Below are positions 42,459 through 53,505 of a DNA stretch of 64,000 bases, one piece after another. A program made the translations under genes and the position numbers. The stretch is from contig NC_079321.1 of assembly GCF_029931775.1 (NCBI RefSeq), positions 8,028,501 through 8,092,500 on the forward strand, read 5' to 3'. Origin of the DNA: Euleptes europaea. Taxonomy: Eukaryota; Chordata; Lepidosauria; Squamata; Sphaerodactylidae. Below the pieces are notes generated by a model, which worked only from the letters and a program-made list of their open reading frames with translations, was not told the origin of the DNA and did not search any database. The first letter of the stretch is position 1. Each line of letters starts with the position of its first letter.

Positions 42459-42668
42459 AACACATGAAGCTGCCTTATACTGAATCAGGCCCTTGGTCCA
42501 TCAAAGTCAGTATTGTCTACTCAGACCGGCAGTGGCTCTCCAGGGTCTCAGGCAGGGGTCTTTCACATCACCTACCTGCCTAGTCCCTTTAACTGAAGAT
42601 GCTGGGAATTGAACCTGGGATCTTCTGCATGCCAAGCAGATGCTCTACCACTGAGCCACGGCCCCTCT
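42459..42668 (-). mobile_element. tRNA-Ala-like SINE, well preserved
   Basis: GAACACATGAAGCTGCCTTA to CTACCACTGAGCCACGGCCC. The closest copy to an apparent consensus. Confidence 0.9.
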
Positions 42669-42979
42669 GAGACAAGGAAATCTTCTACAACCACAGACGC
42701 ATAGGGTTTTATAGAACCAAGGACCTATGAAAATTCCAAGAAGTCTCAAAAGCAGATAGATACAGGTTATAATGTTATTAAAAACTCACAATCATCAAAT
42801 CAATACTAAGTAGTAATATACTGTTATGAAATATTCATAACCATCAGAATCCTAACTATTGATCTCCCTTGCAAAACCACACATCAGCATGACTTTAACA
42901 CAATGATTCACCCTCTGGCAAAGCCCTTTGAAACAAGGCAGCTTTCCAGGTAATGGTGGGCAACCCTGTTGAAGAACTA
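42669..42979. other. Unique AT-rich sequence
   Basis: Nothing recognised. Confidence 0.35.
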
Positions 42980-43224
42980 GAAGAAAAAGAGTTGGTTTTT
43001 ACATGGCGACTTTCTCTACCACTTACAGACACCCTGTGGGGTAGGTGAGGCTGAGAGAGTGTGACTAGCCCAAGGTCACCCAGCTGACTTCGTGTGTAGG
43101 AGCGGGGAAACAAATCCAGTTCACCAGATTAGCCTCCGCCACTCACATGGAGGAGTGGGGAATCAAACCCGGTTCTCCACCGCTCCAAACCACCACTCTT
43201 AACCACTCCACCACGCTGGCTATT
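42980..43224 (-). mobile_element. tRNA-headed CORE-like SINE
   Basis: GAAAAAGAGTTGGTTTTTAC to CTTAACCACTCCACCACGCT, with an internal deletion around the CAGGGTG region. Confidence 0.85.
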
Positions 43225-43350
43225 GGAGATACAATGATGTTTGCAGCAGTAAACACACAGAGTGTGATGTGGATGGCCACATGTGAGGACCCTTCCTCAT
43301 CTTCAGATCAGCAGCGGATTTGCTACCAAACCTCAACTTGAGTAAACTAG

Positions 43351-43635
43351 ATGATGATGATGATGAAGATGATGATGATGAAGAAGAGTTGTTTTTTATA
43401 TGCCGACTTTCTCTACCACTTAAGGGAGACTCAAACCGGCTTACAATCACCTTCCCTTCCCCTCCCCACAATAGACACCCTGTGAGGTAGGTGAGGCTGA
43501 GAGAGCTTTAAGAGAGCTGTGACTAGCCCAAGGTCACCCAACTAGCTTCATGTGTAGGAGTGGGGAAACACTCAGTTCACCAGATCAGACTCCACCACTC
43601 CAAACCACTGCTCTTAACCACCACACTGACTCTCT
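43351..43635 (-). mobile_element. tRNA-headed CORE-like SINE
   Basis: Tail (GAT/GAA)n at 43351-43387, then GAGTTGTTTTTTATATGCCG to ACTGCTCTTAACCACCACAC. Confidence 0.86.
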
Positions 43636-44089
43636 GGAATGGAAGCAACAGTGATATGACACTGTCTATATGGGGTTGAGTTTACAAGAATATTATTTTG
43701 GAGAACTGAAAAACCTAGCTCATTTTGAGCCATGCGAAACAGTTCTTGAAAGAGGCTGTCTTCTCTTCTTTGAGGTTTTCTCCTTTGGAAAGATATTGTC
43801 TTCTGTATATGTTACCTGTAAAGAAAAGGAAAGAAACACAAGCTTCAAGACATATGGTCAGCTGTATTTCTACTCACCTTTTTCCTGTGAGGCATTTGTT
43901 TCTCAAATCTCCTGCAAGAGATAAAGAAAATGTTAGTCTAAAGACTTCCATAGACTATGTTGTATGGTTGTTTATTACTCTGTCTGAGAACACATGTAAT
44001 TGTTATATATTTTATGATTTTGGTACTACTTGATAGATATACATATATTGCACCTTCTTGGCTTATGCTGTCTATTTTTATTAAATCGC
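43636..44089. other. Unique sequence
   Basis: Two overlapping short frames without recognisable domains. No repeat. Confidence 0.35.
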
Positions 44090-44279
44090 CAGGGGGTACC
44101 TGGGGATTTCCTTCTGCTACAGGTGATCTCCAGATGACCAAGATCAGTTCTCCTGGAGAAAATGGCTTCTTTGGAGGGTTGACTGTATGGCATTATACCC
44201 TCCCCTCCTAAACCCCACCCTCTCCAGGCTCCACCCCCAAAATCTCCAGGCATTTCCCAAGCGGGAGTTGGCAACCCTA
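44090..44279 (-). mobile_element. hAT-type MITE, TATAATGCCATA variant
   Basis: CCAGGGGGTACCTGGGGATT to GAGTTGGCAACCCTA. The outer left terminus is lost. Confidence 0.8.
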
Positions 44280-44610
44280 CTCAAGGGCTACCTTCTTTTG
44301 CTTGAAGCTCCTTGTACACGGAGATCATCATCAGAAGTCTTTCTTCATCTTTCCGGGCTACTGGAAGTGTCTTGGGTGAGTTACAAGGGGCATTTTCTGT
44401 AGACAGTAGGAAGGAAGGGCCACCTTCCCCATCACTGCTGGCTTTGCCTCATGGAGTAATTTTTTTAAGGAAAGCCTTTAAATGATTAAATACAGCTGAT
44501 TTCACTTTTAGTTTTACCTTGCTGGCAGTGTTTTTCCTGTCTTCTGACTTGCTGGTTTGTGTGTCTGCGATTGGTTGTTTCAGGCTGAGGGAGTTGGGAA
44601 TACTTGGTCT
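44280..44610. other. Unique sequence
   Basis: Nothing recognised. Confidence 0.35.
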
Positions 44611-44785
44611 TAGGGTTGCCAGATCCCTCTTCGCCACTGGCGGGAGGTTTTGGGGGCAGAGCCTGAGGAAAACGGGGTTTGGGGAGGGGAGGGACTTAAA
44701 AGCCATTGAGTCCAACTGCCAAAGCAGCCATTTTCTCCAGGTGAACTGTTGGCTGGAAATCCTTTGGCGATCTCCAACTACATCA
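44611..44785 (+). mobile_element. hAT-type MITE, 3' degraded
   Basis: TAGGGTTGCCAGATCCCTCT to CTCCAACTACATCACC. Confidence 0.8.
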
Positions 44786-44934
44786 CCCAGGCATAACAAT
44801 AAAACTGAATGATCATTTTATTTACTTTGGGCATTAGGAAGATTTGACAGATGTTAACAAAATAACAGCACCTGTTTCTCTAGTGTGGACTTACAGCCAC
44901 GCTGCTTCTCTGACAAGAAAGCAGTCTACCCTGA

Positions 44935-45012
44935 CCTGGACGGTCCAAGCTAGCCCAATCTCCTCACATCTTAGAAGCTAAGAAGGGTTGGCCCTGGTTA
45001 GTACTGCTTTGG
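44935..45012 (+). mobile_element. 5S-headed SINE, head only
   Basis: AGCTAGCCCAATCTCCTCAC ATCTTAGAAGCTAAGAAGGG TTGGCCCTGGTTAGTACT resembles the 5S internal promoter. Cut by the next SINE's tail. Confidence 0.75.
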
Positions 45013-45406
45013 AGGAGGAGGAAGAAGATGAAGAAGAGGAGGAGGAGGAGGAAGAAGAAGAGGAGGAGGAGGAAGAAGAGGAAGAAGAGAAGGAGGAAGA
45101 AGAGTTGGTTTTCATATGCCGACTTCCTCTTCCACTTAAGGGAGACTCAAACCAGTTTACAATCACCTTCCCTTCCCTTCCTCACAACAGACACCCTGTA
45201 AGGTAGGTGGGGCTGAGAGAGCTCTAACAGAGCTGTAACTTGTCCAAGGTCACCCAGCTGGCTTCGTGGGTAGGAGTGGGGAAACAAATCCAGTTCACCA
45301 GATTAGCCTCCGCCACTCATGAGGAGGAGTGGGGAATCAAACCCGGCTCTCCAGATCAGAGTCTATCGCTCCAAACCACTGCTCTTAACCACTACACCAC
45401 GCTGGA
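45013..45406 (-). mobile_element. tRNA-headed CORE-like SINE with long GGA/GAA tail
   Basis: Purine tail at 45013-45102, then GAGTTGGTTTTCATATGCCG to CTTAACCACTACACCACGCT. Confidence 0.87.
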
Positions 45407-45409
45407 AGA

Positions 45410-45523
45410 TAGTCTCTATGGCATTATATCCTGTTGAGAGCCATCCCTTCTCCAAGCCATGTCTTCCTAAGGCTCCTCCCCCAAAATATCCAGGAATTTC
45501 TTTACCTGGAGTTGGCAACCCTA
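45410..45523 (-). mobile_element. hAT MITE right part
   Basis: AGTCTCTATGGCATTATATC to GGAGTTGGCAACCCTA. Confidence 0.7.
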
Positions 45524-45607
45524 ATTCCTAGGTAGGAACAGAACACTCAGTGACTGGCATAGTAAGAACAAAGACTCAAGCCCTCTATCTTAACCATGCT
45601 TGCTTCA

Positions 45608-45698
45608 CTGAAGTCCCTCCCTTCCTCAAACCCTATCCTTCTCAGGCTCCACCACTAAAATCTCCAGGTATTTCCCAACCTGGAGCTGGCAATCCTAG
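45608..45698 (-). mobile_element. hAT MITE end fragment
   Basis: TGAAGTCCCTCCCTTCCTCA to GAGCTGGCAATCCTA. Confidence 0.7.
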
Positions 45699-45774
45699 AT
45701 ACAGAAGTTCCATATACAATCCAGGTGACTGCTTGGAGAGTATAGAGGCTGTGGTAAAGACATTGTTGGGGAAG

Positions 45775-45885
45775 GGAAGGTGATAGTTAGCCGGTTTAAT
45801 TCTTCCTTAAGTGGTAGAGAAAGTTGGCATATAAAAACGAACTCTTCTTCTTCCTCTTCCTCCTCCTCCTCCTCCTCCTCATGCA
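45775..45885 (+). mobile_element. SINE tail fragment
   Basis: GGGAAGGTGATAGTTAGCCG to AAAACGAACTCTTCTTC plus a CTC run. Confidence 0.75.
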
Positions 45886-46079
45886 AGCATCTGCTGGGGT
45901 GGATCCAACCATCCCCTCAAGAGTCTTCTTCCAGCTTAAGTGGTCATGAATCTTCAGAGGCAGGAATCCACCAAAGTCTTTCTTGAGATCCTCTAAACTG
46001 GCCCCACCAAGGCAGGGATCAAACTGATGATCTCCTGTACGTGAAGCATCTGCTCAACCCCTAAGGCAAAGGATCCAAT

Positions 46080-47290
46080 TTCCTTGTTATATTTTGAACA
46101 ACTGCCATTCCGAAACTAGCTTATGATTAAAGGTCATTTTGCTCCCGACGTATCCCAATTGCATTTTGTACTTCCTTTCCTTTTTTCATTAGAGCACTGT
46201 TGGTTTTTCTCTTTAAAAAATAAAGGAAAGAAAGCAAAAAGTCCTGGCAAAGTCAAATCTAGTTCATGTTTGAAAAGATCTCATTAGCAGAGCCAGAAAA
46301 AAACCTGTCCAATATCTATATATATTTGAGCACACTCTTCAGGTCAAACAATTTCAACATCAAAACCAGTATGGTTTCTTTTTTAAAAAAATTTCCCAAC
46401 TAAGATTAAGCCCGAAGACGTAGTCGCTTCTCATCTCTGTGTCACATCAGTGAGTAACGTGGGATTTACGGTGTCAAAATGATGGAGAACAGTTCAATTT
46501 GTTTTAACATGACGACTGTGCTCATGTACATATTAGACAGCTGTAAAGTCTCAGAGCACCACCCTCTGAAAGGGTTCGTGTTAAAAGAGGGCAATCAATG
46601 GGCAAGATGAAATGAAGGTACAGTTATAATTATTTCATATCTTTATGTCTTTTTTTAAGGGAAGTAGCTTGCATGCAATTTTTTTGGTGTTAAAGAAAAG
46701 CAGTGCTTTTAGAGAGGACCAAAAGAAAAAAAGAAGCCAGCAAAACTTTTCCAAGCTAATTGCTTGGGTCTAATTAGAGAATGTAACCTTTGGAGGAATG
46801 GTGGCTGTGGAAACTGGGGGTTTATTTGCATATATTAATATGTACATGACAATTACACCTCCAGAGAAAGTACAGCCTGTGCCCCAAAAGCCTAGTTTTA
46901 AATTTAGAGCCAAGGAAGAGATTCTGAACAACTTAAAACATGTTCCAGCAGCGCCACAGAACCAGGAGACATTTTAGAGAACGCTCACAGTGGTGCAGTG
47001 AGACCTTCCCATCTGCCGTACTTCAGATAATGTGCGATTCCCATGTTTGCGTATCTCCAAGCTCCAACGAAATGTATTACAGCTGTAAATGTTTGATATC
47101 ATTTGCAATAACACATTTAGTAAATTCCATACGATAGATGCCTACTATGTTGTCTGTCACTTCCATGTACGATGCTTTGGACTGTTTTTAAAGGGGCTTA
47201 TATAAATTTGTGTATGAGAGATCTGTCAGTGGCTCCTACCCGCAATGACTCCATGTTCAAAGGCACTGTATGTTTGAATGCTAGTTGCTA
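46080..47290. other. Repeat-poor AT-rich block, candidate conserved non-coding DNA
   Basis: No repeat over 1.2 kb. It contains GGGTCTAATTAGAGAATG (TAATTA homeodomain core), TTATTTGCATATATTAATAT (octamer-type ATTTGCAT) and long near-unique text at 46410-46560. No coding frame. Confidence 0.45.
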
Positions 47291-47296
47291 GAGGGC

Positions 47297-47430
47297 TAGA
47301 GTGGTGTACTGGATAAGGTGTCGGAGTAGGATCTGGGAAACCCAGGTTCGAATCCCCACTCTGCCATGGAAACTTGCTGGGTGACCTTGAGCTAGTCACA
47401 CACTCTCAGCCTCGACCCTGGCAAGTATTT
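47297..47430 (+). mobile_element. CORE/MIR-like SINE
   Basis: AGTGGTGTACTGGATAAGGT, CAGGTTCGAATCCCCAC (a near-canonical B box), TTGCTGGGTGACCTTGAGCT. Confidence 0.75.
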
Positions 47431-47525
47431 GGATGTGGAGATAAGGTGTTTTGTTGGACCACTGTCATAACATCTGGTATCATTTACAGTCCTACATATT
47501 AGTGAGCAGGGATAGCTCAAGAGAC

Positions 47526-48053
47526 CAGGGTTGTGCATAAACCTGTACCAAAAATAAACCCCAAATTAGCCATTTCAGCAGTATTTGGTTTTCAGTTTTA
47601 CTGAATACCAAAACCTGGGAATAAATCATGAACCCCAAAGTTTGGTGAAGATTGGGACAGGGGGTCTGATCTTATGGGGTCCCAAAGGGGGTGGCCCCTG
47701 TCCTCCATAGAGAAACATTTGCTTCTCTATGGATGAAGGGGGTGACCGCTTAGGGAACCCATAAAATTGGACCCCCTGACCCAATCTTCACCAAGCTTTG
47801 GGGTTCATGCAAATAGAGTCCCTTGAAGCTACCCTGAAAATTTGGGAACTCTACCTCCAAAAATGCCTCCACATGAGCTTCGGAAAAAAATCTCCATAGA
47901 TTATAAGGGACCCAATTTTTTTTCATTAAACCTGGAAATAAAAGCCGAAATACCCGTTTACCAGTATGGGTATATGGCTTATTCGGGGTGTACCAAAAAA
48001 TAATTGAGCCCAATAAACCCGAAATTTACTGAATTTGTTTTTGCAGAACCCTA
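47526..48053. mobile_element. hAT-like foldback element, full length
   Basis: Termini CAGGGTTGTGCATAAAC and TTTGCAGAACCCTA, flanked by CAAGAGAC and CCAGAGAC (7 of 8). The two halves are imperfect inverse copies: GGTGAAGATTGGGACAGGGG against CCCCCTGACCCAATCTTCAC. Confidence 0.85.
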
Positions 48054-48061
48054 CCAGAGAC

Positions 48062-49525
48062 ACAGCTGTCCCATGTAGACAAATGGCTTACTATTAAAAA
48101 GAAGAGCAAATTCGAGACACATTCTAATAGAGATTGTACTTTGCATCTATTCCAGGTGCATGCCAATAAAATTAGATATCTATTTCCATAGTTGCAAGAA
48201 AGAGCTGCCCTCTTGACTATGTCCCCAAAGAATGTAATGATAATAGTTTCCACAACCCTCCCCCCACGTAAGTACATTCTTCCACAGGATATAGGCAGAA
48301 ATATCACTAACAATTCTCTTTTGCAAAATTGTCTATAGTTATAAGTTGTGCCATTTGGTTGCTAGATTGCTGCAATTTATATATATTATACATACAGCAG
48401 GCTATCTAATCAGTACATTTAGCCTCTCCTTAATACTTTGAGTGATACCATTAAAATGGAAAGTATAACAGTGTTTTAGCAATTGCCGTACCTACACGAT
48501 TTCTTTATTACTCTGTCCACGAATGTTTGCCTTGGGTGACTGGCTGAGAATATCGAGAAGATAATTTTAGGTCCTGAAGAATTAAACACAGGTCTATTTT
48601 TACGAGGCACGATAGATTGGAAACCGTTTCTTCGTCTTGTTTCAATGAAATTGGAAATGGAACGAATGTGTGTCAGACGAAGGGCCGGGGTCGTGAAGCC
48701 ATCTGAATTACGCGTCATACCCCACTTTATAGCCTCATGTTCAACTCTATCAGGTTTTTTTTTTCCTGGCAGTATTTTGCCCATCAAAAACAAGTTATTG
48801 ACACTTATGTCTTGAGCGTAAATCCTATCTGGCAGTAAAATAAAGGCAGTACTTCTCCAAGAGAAGCAGAAAATGGGGGGGGGGTGTCCTAATAACAAAT
48901 TTGTTTTCAACCTCTAGGATATTGCTTTCATACCACTTCGAAACAATGGCAGAAAATCATTCCAATTAAAGGCTCTTAAAATATGAGACATAAAGCACAT
49001 TCAGGTGATCTCATTCTGTCATGTGTGTCAGAGTAGACACCACAGAATGGAGCCGAAATAGTTTTAAATTTAGCTGTCTTAGCATATGTGTACAAGGAAA
49101 TTGGATTTGCTTCAGTGGAGTCAATTAGGAAGGGCTCTCAACAAGCTAAGGTTGAAGTGCATTGACAGGGCACTGGGAAATGGGAATACCTCCGGTATTG
49201 ATTGGCATAGGCTTGGGTACAAAATAATGCAAAGCATTCTGGTTTCTGACACTCAGGTCCCTAACAGAGAAATTACAGTAATTTATAAAAATGATAATGG
49301 TGGAAGTGAAGGAAAGAGGAAAATTCAGTGGAGAGGTGCCCCTTTTTCAAACGTGGCACCTGCGGCCCTATCCTCTTAAAGTTTCTAAAATCAGTTTCTC
49401 GGGGGATACATATAAAAGACTAAACCCCTTCACGGTATTAATTAATCTAGGATAACTTCTATCCTTAATTTTGTACTTACAACTTACAGAATCAGACTTT
49501 ACCTATAAGTGGAAGCATGCTTGAG
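48062..49525. other. Repeat-poor unique sequence
   Basis: A 144-codon minus frame (48476-48910) has no recognisable domain. The AT-rich text has no assignable repeat. Confidence 0.4.
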
Positions 49526-49529
49526 CAAT

Positions 49530-49935
49530 CTGAGTAGCCCAGACTAACTTAATCTCGTCAGAGCTCAGAAGCTGAGCAGGGTTTAGGGTTGCCAGGTCCC
49601 TCTTCACCACCGGTAGGAGGTTTTTGTGGCAGAGCCTTAGGAGGTTTGGGGAGGGGAAGGACTTCAATTCCATAGAGTCCAATTGCCAAAGTGGCCATTT
49701 TCTCCAGGGGAACTGATCTCTATCGGCTGAAGATCAGTTGTAATAGCAGATCTCCAGCTAGTGCCTGGAGGTTGGCAACCCTTGCAGGGTCAACCCTGGT
49801 TAGTACTTGGATGGGAGACCACCAAGGAAGACCTGGGTTGCTATGTAGAAGAAGGCAATGTTAAACCACCGCTGTCTACCTCCTGTCCTGAAAACCCCAT
49901 CAGATGTTGGTTGTGACTTGATGGCACTTTATTAT
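49530..49935 (+). mobile_element. 5S-headed SINE split by a MITE
   Basis: Head CTCAGAAGCTGAGCAGGG; continues after the MITE with TCAACCCTGGTTAGTACTTG GATGGGAGACC and ends TGTGACTTGATGGCACTTTA (BovB-like). Confidence 0.9.
49584..49783 (+). mobile_element. hAT-type MITE inside a 5S SINE
   Basis: GCAGGGTT (49576-49583) and GCAGGGTC (49784-49791) flank it. The single copy in an intact 5S SINE proves the 8-bp duplication. Confidence 0.94.
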
Positions 49936-50012
49936 AGTTAGAAACACACTTCAGTGGAGAAAAGCCTCATTTTAAACATGATTTTGTAACCATTAATTGC
50001 TTGCAGGGAAGG

Positions 50013-50375
50013 GAGGGAAGGCAGCATGGTACAGCCCGATTTTGTCAGATCTCAGAAGCTAAGCAGGGTTGGTATTTGGGAAGGAGACTCTGCAGAGGAA
50101 GGCAATGGCAAACCACCTCTGCCTCTCACTTGCCTTTAGGGGTGTGCACCGTTTTTTCGGTATTTTTTGGGTTCAAGCTTATTAAATGCAAACTTTTTTG
50201 AATATTCTGGAAAACTCTTTTCCTCTATTTGTCCGCAATCAAACCCGAAAAAGGTGAAGTGCCTTATTTAGGGTTTATTTGCAGCTCTGTAAACCCAATA
50301 TACACAGCTCTACTTGCCTTGCAATCCCCTGGTTGGGGTAGCCATAAACCGGCTGCAACTTGATGGCACTTTCCT
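50013..50375 (+). mobile_element. 5S-headed SINE split by a hAT element
   Basis: GTCAGATCTCAGAAGCTAAG CAGGG, GGCAATGGCAAACCACCTCT, then, after the insert, GCAACTTGATGGCACTTTCC. Confidence 0.86.
50137..50312. mobile_element. Short hAT-like foldback element in a 5S SINE
   Basis: TAGGGGTGTGCACCG to ATACACAGCTCTA, 176 bp, with CTTGCCTT perfectly duplicated at 50129-50136 and 50313-50320. Confidence 0.88.
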
Positions 50376-50404
50376 CATACAATTGCAGGGAATATTCCCA
50401 AACC

Positions 50405-50685
50405 TAGTGTTGCCAGTTCCAGGTTGGGAAATACCTGGGGATTTAGGGGGGGTGGAGCCTGAGGAGGGCAGGATTTGGGGAGGGGAGAGGCTTCAGTGGG
50501 GTATAATGCCATAGAGCCCATCTTTTCTCCAGGTGAATTTATGTCTGTGTGCTGGAGATTAGCTGTAAACCCAGCAAATCTCCTGCTACCACCCGGAGGT
50601 TGGCAACCATACCCAAACCTCACCCTCCCAAGGCTTCACCCTCACATCTCTAGGAATTTCCTAACCCACAATTGGCAACCCTCAC
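50405..50685 (+). mobile_element. Two hAT MITE pieces back to back
   Basis: TAGTGTTGCCAGTTCCAGG to GGAGGTTGGCAACCATA, then a reverse end CCCAAACCTCACCCTCCC to AATTGGCAACCCTCA. Confidence 0.8.
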
Positions 50686-50907
50686 ATAAATTGATGTTCC
50701 AACCGGGCACTTTGGGCTGTGTGACAAACCTGCTTATCTGCAGAAGCTCAATTGATGATATTTTCCTTATGATTGTCATCCACTTGTTGCCTGAAGCCTC
50801 TTCCTTTTATCGTAGCCTTTCACTATTTTACTAGTCATTTTATTTTCCAGTACTTTTAGTTTGCACATAAACTGAGGGAGTACTCTTGATATGTCCTGTA
50901 CAAGAAG

Positions 50908-51067
50908 ACTGGGGTCGAAAACGCGTGGTCGCTTTATCCTCCTTTAATTCCTGTTTTAACCAGGATTGAACGCACATTACGCGAAACGCATGCGTTCGAT
51001 CCAGGCTGAATCCTGGCTGAAACAGGGATTAAAGGAGGATAAAGCGACCGTGCATTTTCGCCCTGGG
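50908..51067. mobile_element. Palindromic MITE, about 155 bp
   Basis: CGAAAACGCGTGGTCGCTTT ATCCTCCTTTAA pairs with TTAAAGGAGGATAAAGCGAC CGTGCATTTTCG. Smaller internal palindromes are ACGCATGCGT and the CCAGGAT/ATCCTGG pair. Family unknown; it belongs to neither of the other MITE families here. Confidence 0.75.
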
Positions 51068-51499
51068 TATTTCTCAACATTTTTATACACGTGTGTAAAG
51101 TATCATCAAGATACATTTTTGCATAGCCTCCCCAAATCACCAGGATTTTCCCAAGTTGGTGTTTGCAACCCTAAAGTTATAAATTATATATTTTATCTTA
51201 TGCCACGAATTTAGGTTTAGATTTTCTAGGAAAGTTGGTATGGCATATATTTCCTCATATGTTTTCCCAAAGTTTCTGTTGTTGTTTTTCCCTGGGAAAA
51301 AAAGAAAGAGGAATCTGTTTTTTCCCATGGTATCAAAATGTTCAGAAATTTTACATTTCTAGAGAGGACCATGCGATTTGGTGGTCCAATAACATTTTTT
51401 AAAGAACTCTGTGCAATTAAAATACTCCTTCGTAAAATACTACAATTGTAGGAAGCACATTAAGAACACTAGTTCACATTGTGCTTTCAGCACCCATTT

Positions 51500-51645
51500 T
51501 AGGGTTGCCAGACTCCAGGTGATGGCTGGAGATCTCCTGGGATTACAACTGATCTCCAGATGACAGTGATCAGTTCACCTGGAGAAAATGGCCACTTTCA
51601 AGGGTAGACTCTATGACATTTCCCAACCTGAAGATGGCAACCCTA
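51500..51645 (-). mobile_element. hAT-type MITE, internally deleted
   Basis: TAGGGTTGCCAGACTCCAGG to AAGATGGCAACCCTAA. The CCCCAAACCC...GCCTCC part is gone. Confidence 0.82.
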
Positions 51646-51956
51646 ACCCAATCATATAATTGGAGAAAAACCAGCATCACAAATAAAACATATGACCTGG
51701 CTTAGAAATTTGTCCAGAAGTGATGCAAACCATTTACAAAAAAGGAGTGAATGTTGGTGTTCACAAATAGATCTTTAATTAAGCCTCAGGTTTGATTCTT
51801 TTTATTTTGTCAGCTTCGTATCTGGACATTAAATACACGTATTTTAGTTTTGTTTTAAGTCAACAGAGCAATCCTGAGAAAAGTAACAAACAATGTTCTA
51901 AATCCACTGAAGTCAACAGGCTTAGAAGAGGGTTACTCTACTTAGGAGAGCTTGTA

Positions 51957-52283
51957 GAAGAAGAAGAAGATGATGATGAAGAAGAAGAGTTGGTTTTGAT
52001 ATGCCGACTACCACTGAAGGAAGAGTCAAACCGGCTTACAACCACCTTCCCTTCTCCTCCCCACGACAGACACCCTGTGAAGTGGGGGGGGGGGGGGCTG
52101 AGAGAGCTATGATTAGCCCAAGGTCACCCAGCTGGCTTCATGTTTAGGAGCGGGGAAAACCAACCCAGTTCACCAGATTAGAGTCCACCGCTCCTGTGGA
52201 GGGGTGGGGAATCAAACCTGGTTCTCCAGATCAGAGTCCACCGCTCCAAACCACCGCTCTTAACCACTAAACCGCGCTGGCTG
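51957..52283 (-). mobile_element. tRNA-headed CORE-like SINE
   Basis: (GAA/GAT)n tail, GAGTTGGTTTTGATATGCCG to CTTAACCACTAAACCGCGCT. Confidence 0.87.
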
Positions 52284-52696
52284 TACTCATCAAATTAGTT
52301 TTAATTAAGCCTGCATTTAGGGTGGCATCCTTAATAGTTTTTAATCATAAAGAGGGAGGCTCGAGAGGTAGCTATACTAGGACAGAGCTGAATGGAGAGG
52401 ATACTATGAATTTTTGATGAATTGTACAAATCACCTTTTAAGGATTCATTTGGATTGTTTTAAAGAGAGGGGTATTAATGGCTCCCTTGCTTGAAAAGGA
52501 GAGCTTACCTTTGATCTTGAAAACATTGGTCAAACACCTTTGATCAAGGCGTAGCAGCATGCAAAAGGTACAGGAATACCAGTTTGTCCAGGTAATTACA
52601 CGCAATTTGAATATTCTTTTTGAGTCTGAAGACTGTGCTCAATGATACTGACGGGGAGTCCTCCATTGCTTGGCAATGTAAAGAAAACGATGGGGA
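52284..52696. other. Unique sequence
   Basis: Nothing recognised beyond a 30-base GAGAGGGGTATTAATGGCT text, which resembles a CR1 tail (52468). Confidence 0.35.
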
Positions 52697-52839
52697 GGGT
52701 GGACTCTGTGGCAAGGTACCCCACTGAGGTCCCTGTCCTCCCCAGGCTCCATCTCCAAATCAGGAGTTTCCAAACTGGATCTGGCCACCCTCCCCCCACC
52801 CCATCTGCTGTCGGTGGCCAGGGGGACCTGGCAACCCTA
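52697..52839 (-). mobile_element. hAT MITE, diverged
   Basis: GACTCTGTGGCAAGGTACCC to GACCTGGCAACCCTA. Confidence 0.65.
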
Positions 52840-53056
52840 GTTCATAATCAACATGCCACTGCCAAAAAGAAACTGATCCTTGTCCGCATCCGTCTCACTT
52901 CTGGGGGTGCACAGCTGGAAACGGAGTCATCCAATCCTATCTGAACATCGGCCAATTGTAAAAAAACATAAATAGCACAACCCCAGATGGAATTATTCCT
53001 AACGTTCAGGAGCAGCCTGAAATCATCCAGGCCAACGGTATGCTGTGGTACCTCAC

Positions 53057-53259
53057 TAGGGTTGCCAACCTCCAGGTGGCGGCTGGAGAGCCCCCACTAT
53101 TACAACTGATCTCCAGGCGATAGAAATCAGTTCCCCTGGAGAAAATGGCTGCTTTGGCAATTGGACTCTGAACTCCCTCCCCTCCTCAAACCCCACCCTC
53201 CTCAGGCTCCACCCACCCAAATCTCCAGGTATTTCCCAAATCAGAGCTGGCAACCTTAT
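53057..53259 (-). mobile_element. hAT-type MITE
   Basis: TAGGGTTGCCAACCTCCAGG to AGAGCTGGCAACCTTA. Confidence 0.87.
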
Positions 53260-53273
53260 AACTTATAACTTAT

Positions 53274-53434
53274 AACAGCAGGAAAAGAGGAAGACCCAAC
53301 AAGAGATGGATTGACTCAATAAAGGAAGCCACAGCCTTCAATTTGCAAGATCTGAACAAGGCTGTCAAAGATAAGACATTTTGGAGGACTTTCATTCATA
53401 GGGTCGCCATGAGCCGGAAGCGACTTGACGGCAC

Positions 53435-53436
<2 letters not shown>
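53274..53436 (+). mobile_element. BovB LINE 3' end, short
   Basis: CAGCAGGAAAAGAGGAAGAC to GACTTGACGGCACTTCACAC; codes KRGRPNKRWIDSIKEAT in one frame. The CA run that follows is its tail. Confidence 0.9.

Positions 53437-53505
<69 letters not shown>
53436..53505. repeat. (CA)n microsatellite at a BovB 3' end
   Basis: About 34 CA units, seeded by the BovB tail. Confidence 0.97.

Noticed and set aside
42595-42668. tRNA-Ala gene
   Set aside because: The A and B boxes are good, but the cloverleaf is imperfect and the sequence continues into a SINE body found many times here.
45975-46070. Another tRNA-Ala-like SINE
   Set aside because: Only a loose match to the reversed A and B boxes; too diverged to support.
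48476-48910. 144-codon minus frame as a gene
   Set aside because: No domain or family resemblance; AT-rich unique DNA gives such frames by chance.
49784-49830. 5S rRNA gene
   Set aside because: Only the internal promoter part resembles 5S; it is the head of a SINE with a BovB-type tail.
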